Below, piece by piece: positions 60,896-64,000 of a stretch of DNA of 64,000 nucleotides (the stretch's first letter is position 1; each line of letters begins with the position of its first letter). The notes under the pieces are model-generated. The model saw only the letters and a list, made by a program, of their open reading frames with translations, did not search any database and was not told the origin of the DNA. The translations under genes were made by a program, and so were the position numbers. Source of the DNA: Sporopachydermia quercuum. Its lineage: Eukaryota; Ascomycota; Sporopachydermiomycetes; Sporopachydermiales; Sporopachydermiaceae. Location: contig BCGN01000007.1 in the NCBI GenBank assembly GCA_001599295.1, forward strand, positions 322,433 to 386,432, written 5' to 3'.

Positions 60896-62018
60896 AGAGG
60901 CGAAGAAAAGGAATGAGAAGCAAGGAGAGCGGAAAAATCAAAGAAATTTGATTAAAAAAAGGAAGAAATCAGAGGACGAAAAGAATAACAATTATAATAA
61001 TACTCAATTGTATGAATATACGAATATTCAGCGGACAACTTTGTAGTTTGTTGGTTGTAGTGCGTTGTAAAATATAATTGACAAATGATATTATTTGCTG
61101 TTGATTAGCTCTTGACGGATTAATTGAATTTGTTGAACAATGAATGACAATTAATTAGCAATTGATACAGTTGTCGTAATTATGAAAGAGTAATAGCAAT
61201 GATAACAGTAAAATGATAGTCAGTTATAATAATAACAATCAAAGTTCTGATATTCGTACTTGCATTAATAATAGAATTGATGATATTTGATAATATCTGC
61301 ACAAACAATAATGACAGTAATTAAAATACCTCCAGTAGCAACAAGAACAATAATCACAATAACATCAGCGCTAATTATAATTCAGTTANTTAGTGCAAAT
61401 TGAAATGTAGCCTTTGACTATAATTGCATTTATTGTTGTTACTTACGGTTATCGAATACTATTAAACAGCTCAATCGCAATCATAATGTGTTATTCTGTA
61501 TTATCAAACGATTGTTTGTCTTTTTTTTGCTGCTGATAGTGAGAATAACAATATTACTAATAACAACAGTAAGAACAATAATAACGACAATGACAGCGAC
61601 ATAGCCACATAGTTGCTAATAATAAACAGAGTCTGAAATTCATTATTGGATGCAATGGGATTTTGCTTATACCGTAAATGATGTTGATATTCTCTTCAAT
61701 GACATTACTATTTCAATCCTATTACTATCAGACTTCATATTGTCATATTGCTCATACACTATTATCAATAACTCCATAACTGCAGGCTTTCTAATTTCTC
61801 CTCGATATCAACACTAATACTAATATTAACATCACCACATCAGTTTATTCACTTCATTGCTTTAGTTCAACCAGTTTCACCAATCAATTCATCAGCTTCA
61901 CCAATCAATAGCTCATTTCTCAATTCTTTACCAACTTTCCATCCTCTCTTCCAATCATTCTCTGAGATTCAATCATCAACACAACTCTCCTTACCCCTCC
62001 ATCCGCTCACTGACTACT

Positions 62019-63146
62019 CTAAAATGCAACACCAGCTTCTTGCATTTGCTGTTGTTGAACCATAACAGCCTCAGTGCTGCTTTGAATTTGACAACCAATT
62101 CCAATTCGCGAGGTATGCTTGAATTGATCGATTTCTCCTGAAAACAAGACGGAGACAACAGGCAAAACTCTCTTCTCCAAAACAACAGCTACTTTTCCAT
62201 CAGTATCCAATTGACCTCTGAACACACTATTGACGAATTCATACTTCGCACCAACAGTTGTTTTGCCGTCAACTTTAGGAGCATAGCCTACGATGCCATA
62301 AGGGCTTTGAATAGGAACAACAGAAGCAGTGATGGTACTTTCTAAACCAACTTCTACCTTATCAGTGACTTTCCTCCAGAAAGCAGCCGAAATTCCACCA
62401 GTTCCTGTTAATTGACCAGTAAGAATCCAATTTCCAGCGTTGTATCTTGCCAAATAACTGACCATAGCTTCTCTAGGGTACATTGGATTGATTGCTTGCA
62501 TAGTAGCTTCTAAGCCAATGGCCAATTTACTGGTTAATGCTTGCAATAATGAACCAGACACAATTCCTGAGAAGCCTCCTTGCAACAGAGATGGATTGGC
62601 AACTTTCAAGTTCACACTGAAGTCATTTCCTTGGTAATCTTGTTCCAATTGAACCATAGAAGGTTGTCCTTTCATTTGCTGGAATAGAATCTTGGTCACG
62701 GAATTTTTATCCCAGGTGTAAATCAATCTACCAAACTTTGACCATTCATTGTCAGTGGAAGCAACAGCAACGAGTTTTTCTGATTGGAAAACGGGGGTGA
62801 ATGAAAATGGTGGAGTAGTTTTACTGCCAGAAGTGAAGCTTTGGGTCACTTGGAACATTGGGTTCATGTTGATGATCTTCATGAAGTCAGCTTTGAGACC
62901 TTCGAAGAAAATAGAGTTGACAAATACATCTTTTGTGACTTCTTTGTCTAGATCTTCTACTGTACCAGGGTTGATTAGGTTGAGAGAAGAGCGATGATTT
63001 GCTATAGAGCTGTACACTTCGTTGACGTAGGAAAACACTGGGTTTGATGACCAGAACGAAGATTGCGATTGTTTTTCAGGGAGAATGCTGGGGATTGTTG
63101 GATGGATAGGTGGTAGACCTAGCGGTGTTGTAGTTTGGGAGGCCAT
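62019..63146 (-). CDS. TOM40: TOM40, mitochondrial outer-membrane import channel
   Basis: 375 residues (S. cerevisiae Tom40 has 387). The N-terminal segment precedes a 19-strand beta-barrel of the VDAC/Tom40 porin-3 family. Typical blocks are NPGTVEDLDKEVTKDVFVNS, FFEGLKADFMKIINMNPMFQ and VTQSFTSGS near the N-terminus; LARYNAGNWILTGQLTGTGG in the barrel; and KVAVVLEKRVLPVVSVLFSG before the last strands. Tom40 forms the protein-conducting pore of the TOM complex, through which Tim9 clients also enter (known). The start ATG is the first in frame. Preferred codons suggest high expression. Confidence 0.96.
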   Translation of the reverse strand: MASQTTTPLGLPPIHPTIPSILPEKQSQSSFWSSNPVFSYVNEVYSSIANHRSSLNLINPGTVEDLDKEVTKDVFVNSIFFEGLKADFMKIINMNPMFQVTQSFTSGSKTTPPFSFTPVFQSEKLVAVASTDNEWSKFGRLIYTWDKNSVTKILFQQMKGQPSMVQLEQDYQGNDFSVNLKVANPSLLQGGFSGIVSGSLLQALTSKLAIGLEATMQAINPMYPREAMVSYLARYNAGNWILTGQLTGTGGISAAFWRKVTDKVEVGLESTITASVVPIQSPYGIVGYAPKVDGKTTVGAKYEFVNSVFRGQLDTDGKVAVVLEKRVLPVVSVLFSGEIDQFKHTSRIGIGCQIQSSTEAVMVQQQQMQEAGVAF

Positions 63147-64000
63147 AATGCTAGAGATTTGGTTAGTACAGTGGGCAGAAGGTGAAAGAGGAAGATGCGA
63201 CGGTATATTGGACGGAAATTTGGCTTAAGAGCAAGAACCACAGCAGCAAATAACAGTAAATGACAGTAAATGACAATCCAAGAAGATTCTAGAGCTATTT
63301 TTACAATAACAGCGAACAGGGAAACTGTTGGAAGCGACAGTCATCACATTCACAAGTTAAACTGTCCGAGGAAGAGCAGGCAATCCAATCAACAAGATAA
63401 ACAGCTTACAGCTATAAATCACCTTCGGCTATTTCAGTAAAGAATAATCACTTCCTTGGCTTGTTACAAGTATCGTTTCCAATTTCTCTTCATTTGTCCC
63501 ATTCTATTCAAAAGCTCTTGCTTATTCCTCTTGTACTATATTGAAGCTATCAGTCATCAGCTATCAGTCATAAGCAATAATTTTAATTGATTTAAGCCTG
63601 CGCAGCAGCTAAAAAGCAGACAGGTATTTACACAAACCTCCTATGTCATGCTGACTGCTATTTTCCTTATTGTCATTAATTTCCCGTTCTGATAGGTCCT
63701 TGGCTTTGAGGGTAGTGTGATCGATCATCTATCAACAATAGCAACATGTCCTTCAGTATACACATTCTTGTTGCTGGAGTGTCCTTTGAATGATTTCCAA
63801 CTCTGAATAAAACATCAACATCACCTTTCCGCCTCAATTACCTCATTTTCCAATAGAAACTGTAAATACATACTTAAACTTCAATCAATTCAATGCTTCT
63901 TCAGCTATTTGTTACTGGACGTTTGATCAAGCACAGTAGCAATCAATGGCAAATCTATCAACAAAATGTCGAGAAAAAAAGGGTTTTCCGTTAAACGATT
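63147..64000. other. Upstream region of TOM40 to window end
   Basis: 854 bases. It holds the TOM40 promoter and a few short repeats (CAGTAAATGA twice near 63252-63275, and CAGTCATCAGCTATCAGTCA near 63549). No gene or RNA is visible before the window edge. Confidence 0.4.

Larger units (their letters stand above)
60469..62018. other. Convergent spacer INP1-like gene/TOM40
   Basis: 1.55 kb between two 3' ends. It has a T-run at 60540-60550, a purine tract at 60734-60855, a perfect inverted repeat at 60870-60895, and AAC/AAT-rich DNA at 61190-61600. No gene seen. Confidence 0.45.

Noticed and set aside
1-64000. Transposons, retroelements, CRISPR arrays, rRNA or clear tRNA genes
   Set aside because: No reverse transcriptase, integrase or transposase frames, long terminal or regular spaced repeats, or rRNA-like blocks were seen on either strand.

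Overview
This window is nuclear DNA of a budding yeast (Saccharomycotina). It is AT-rich and gene-dense. It carries fungal-specific orthologues (RIM15, SPP41, INP1, PXP1, TAL1) and short introns of yeast type, with GTATGT or GTAAGT donors and TACTAAC-like branch sites. Three CTG codons fall at conserved leucine positions (DCN1, the NPP phosphodiesterase, PRP2), which argues against the CUG-Ser clade. I cannot name the species. Single N bases scattered through genes and spacers indicate a draft or polymorphic consensus. I found no rRNA, tRNA, CRISPR array, transposon or virus-like element.

Layout, left to right. DIP2/UTP12 (5' part only, minus) diverges from DCN1 (plus, four exons), followed by TAF12 (plus, two exons). 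Two large minus-strand genes follow: RIM15 and a mitochondrial-type protein that I cannot name. A possible small spliced minus-strand gene lies at about 19.2-19.5 kb. An ectonucleotide pyrophosphatase/phosphodiesterase (plus) converges on PXP1 (minus, two exons, ending in the peroxisomal signal SKL). A minus-strand run follows: a 62-residue membrane protein, SLM5, MMS21 and CTF8. A NuA4-type bromodomain gene (plus) diverges from CTF8 and is followed by TIM9 (minus, two exons), TAL1 and a 98-residue unknown protein. After a 1.9 kb spacer come SPP41 (plus), an unknown membrane protein (minus), a 1-Cys peroxiredoxin (plus), a TBC-domain protein (plus), a leucine-rich-repeat protein (minus), PRP2 (minus), an INP1-like gene (plus) and TOM40 (minus).

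The genes are ordinary housekeeping and regulatory functions with no operon-like logic. By theme they cover mitochondrial biogenesis (TOM40, TIM9, SLM5, probably the 1024-residue protein), peroxisomes (PXP1, INP1), splicing (PRP2, SPP41), transcription and chromatin (TAF12, bromodomain protein), genome maintenance (MMS21, CTF8), ribosome assembly (DIP2), neddylation (DCN1), nutrient signalling (RIM15) and redox or pentose-phosphate metabolism (PRX1, TAL1).

The signal least explained by annotation is a cluster of 15 AGGCAA/TTGCCT hexamers in 1.5 kb over the INP1-like leader and the first part of its coding region. They occur in all three codon frames. Other points worth a look are three probable small genes, an intron in TIM9 whose retention would trim only the C-terminus, a TBC domain without its arginine finger, and a RIM15 receiver domain with Glu in place of the phospho-acceptor Asp.
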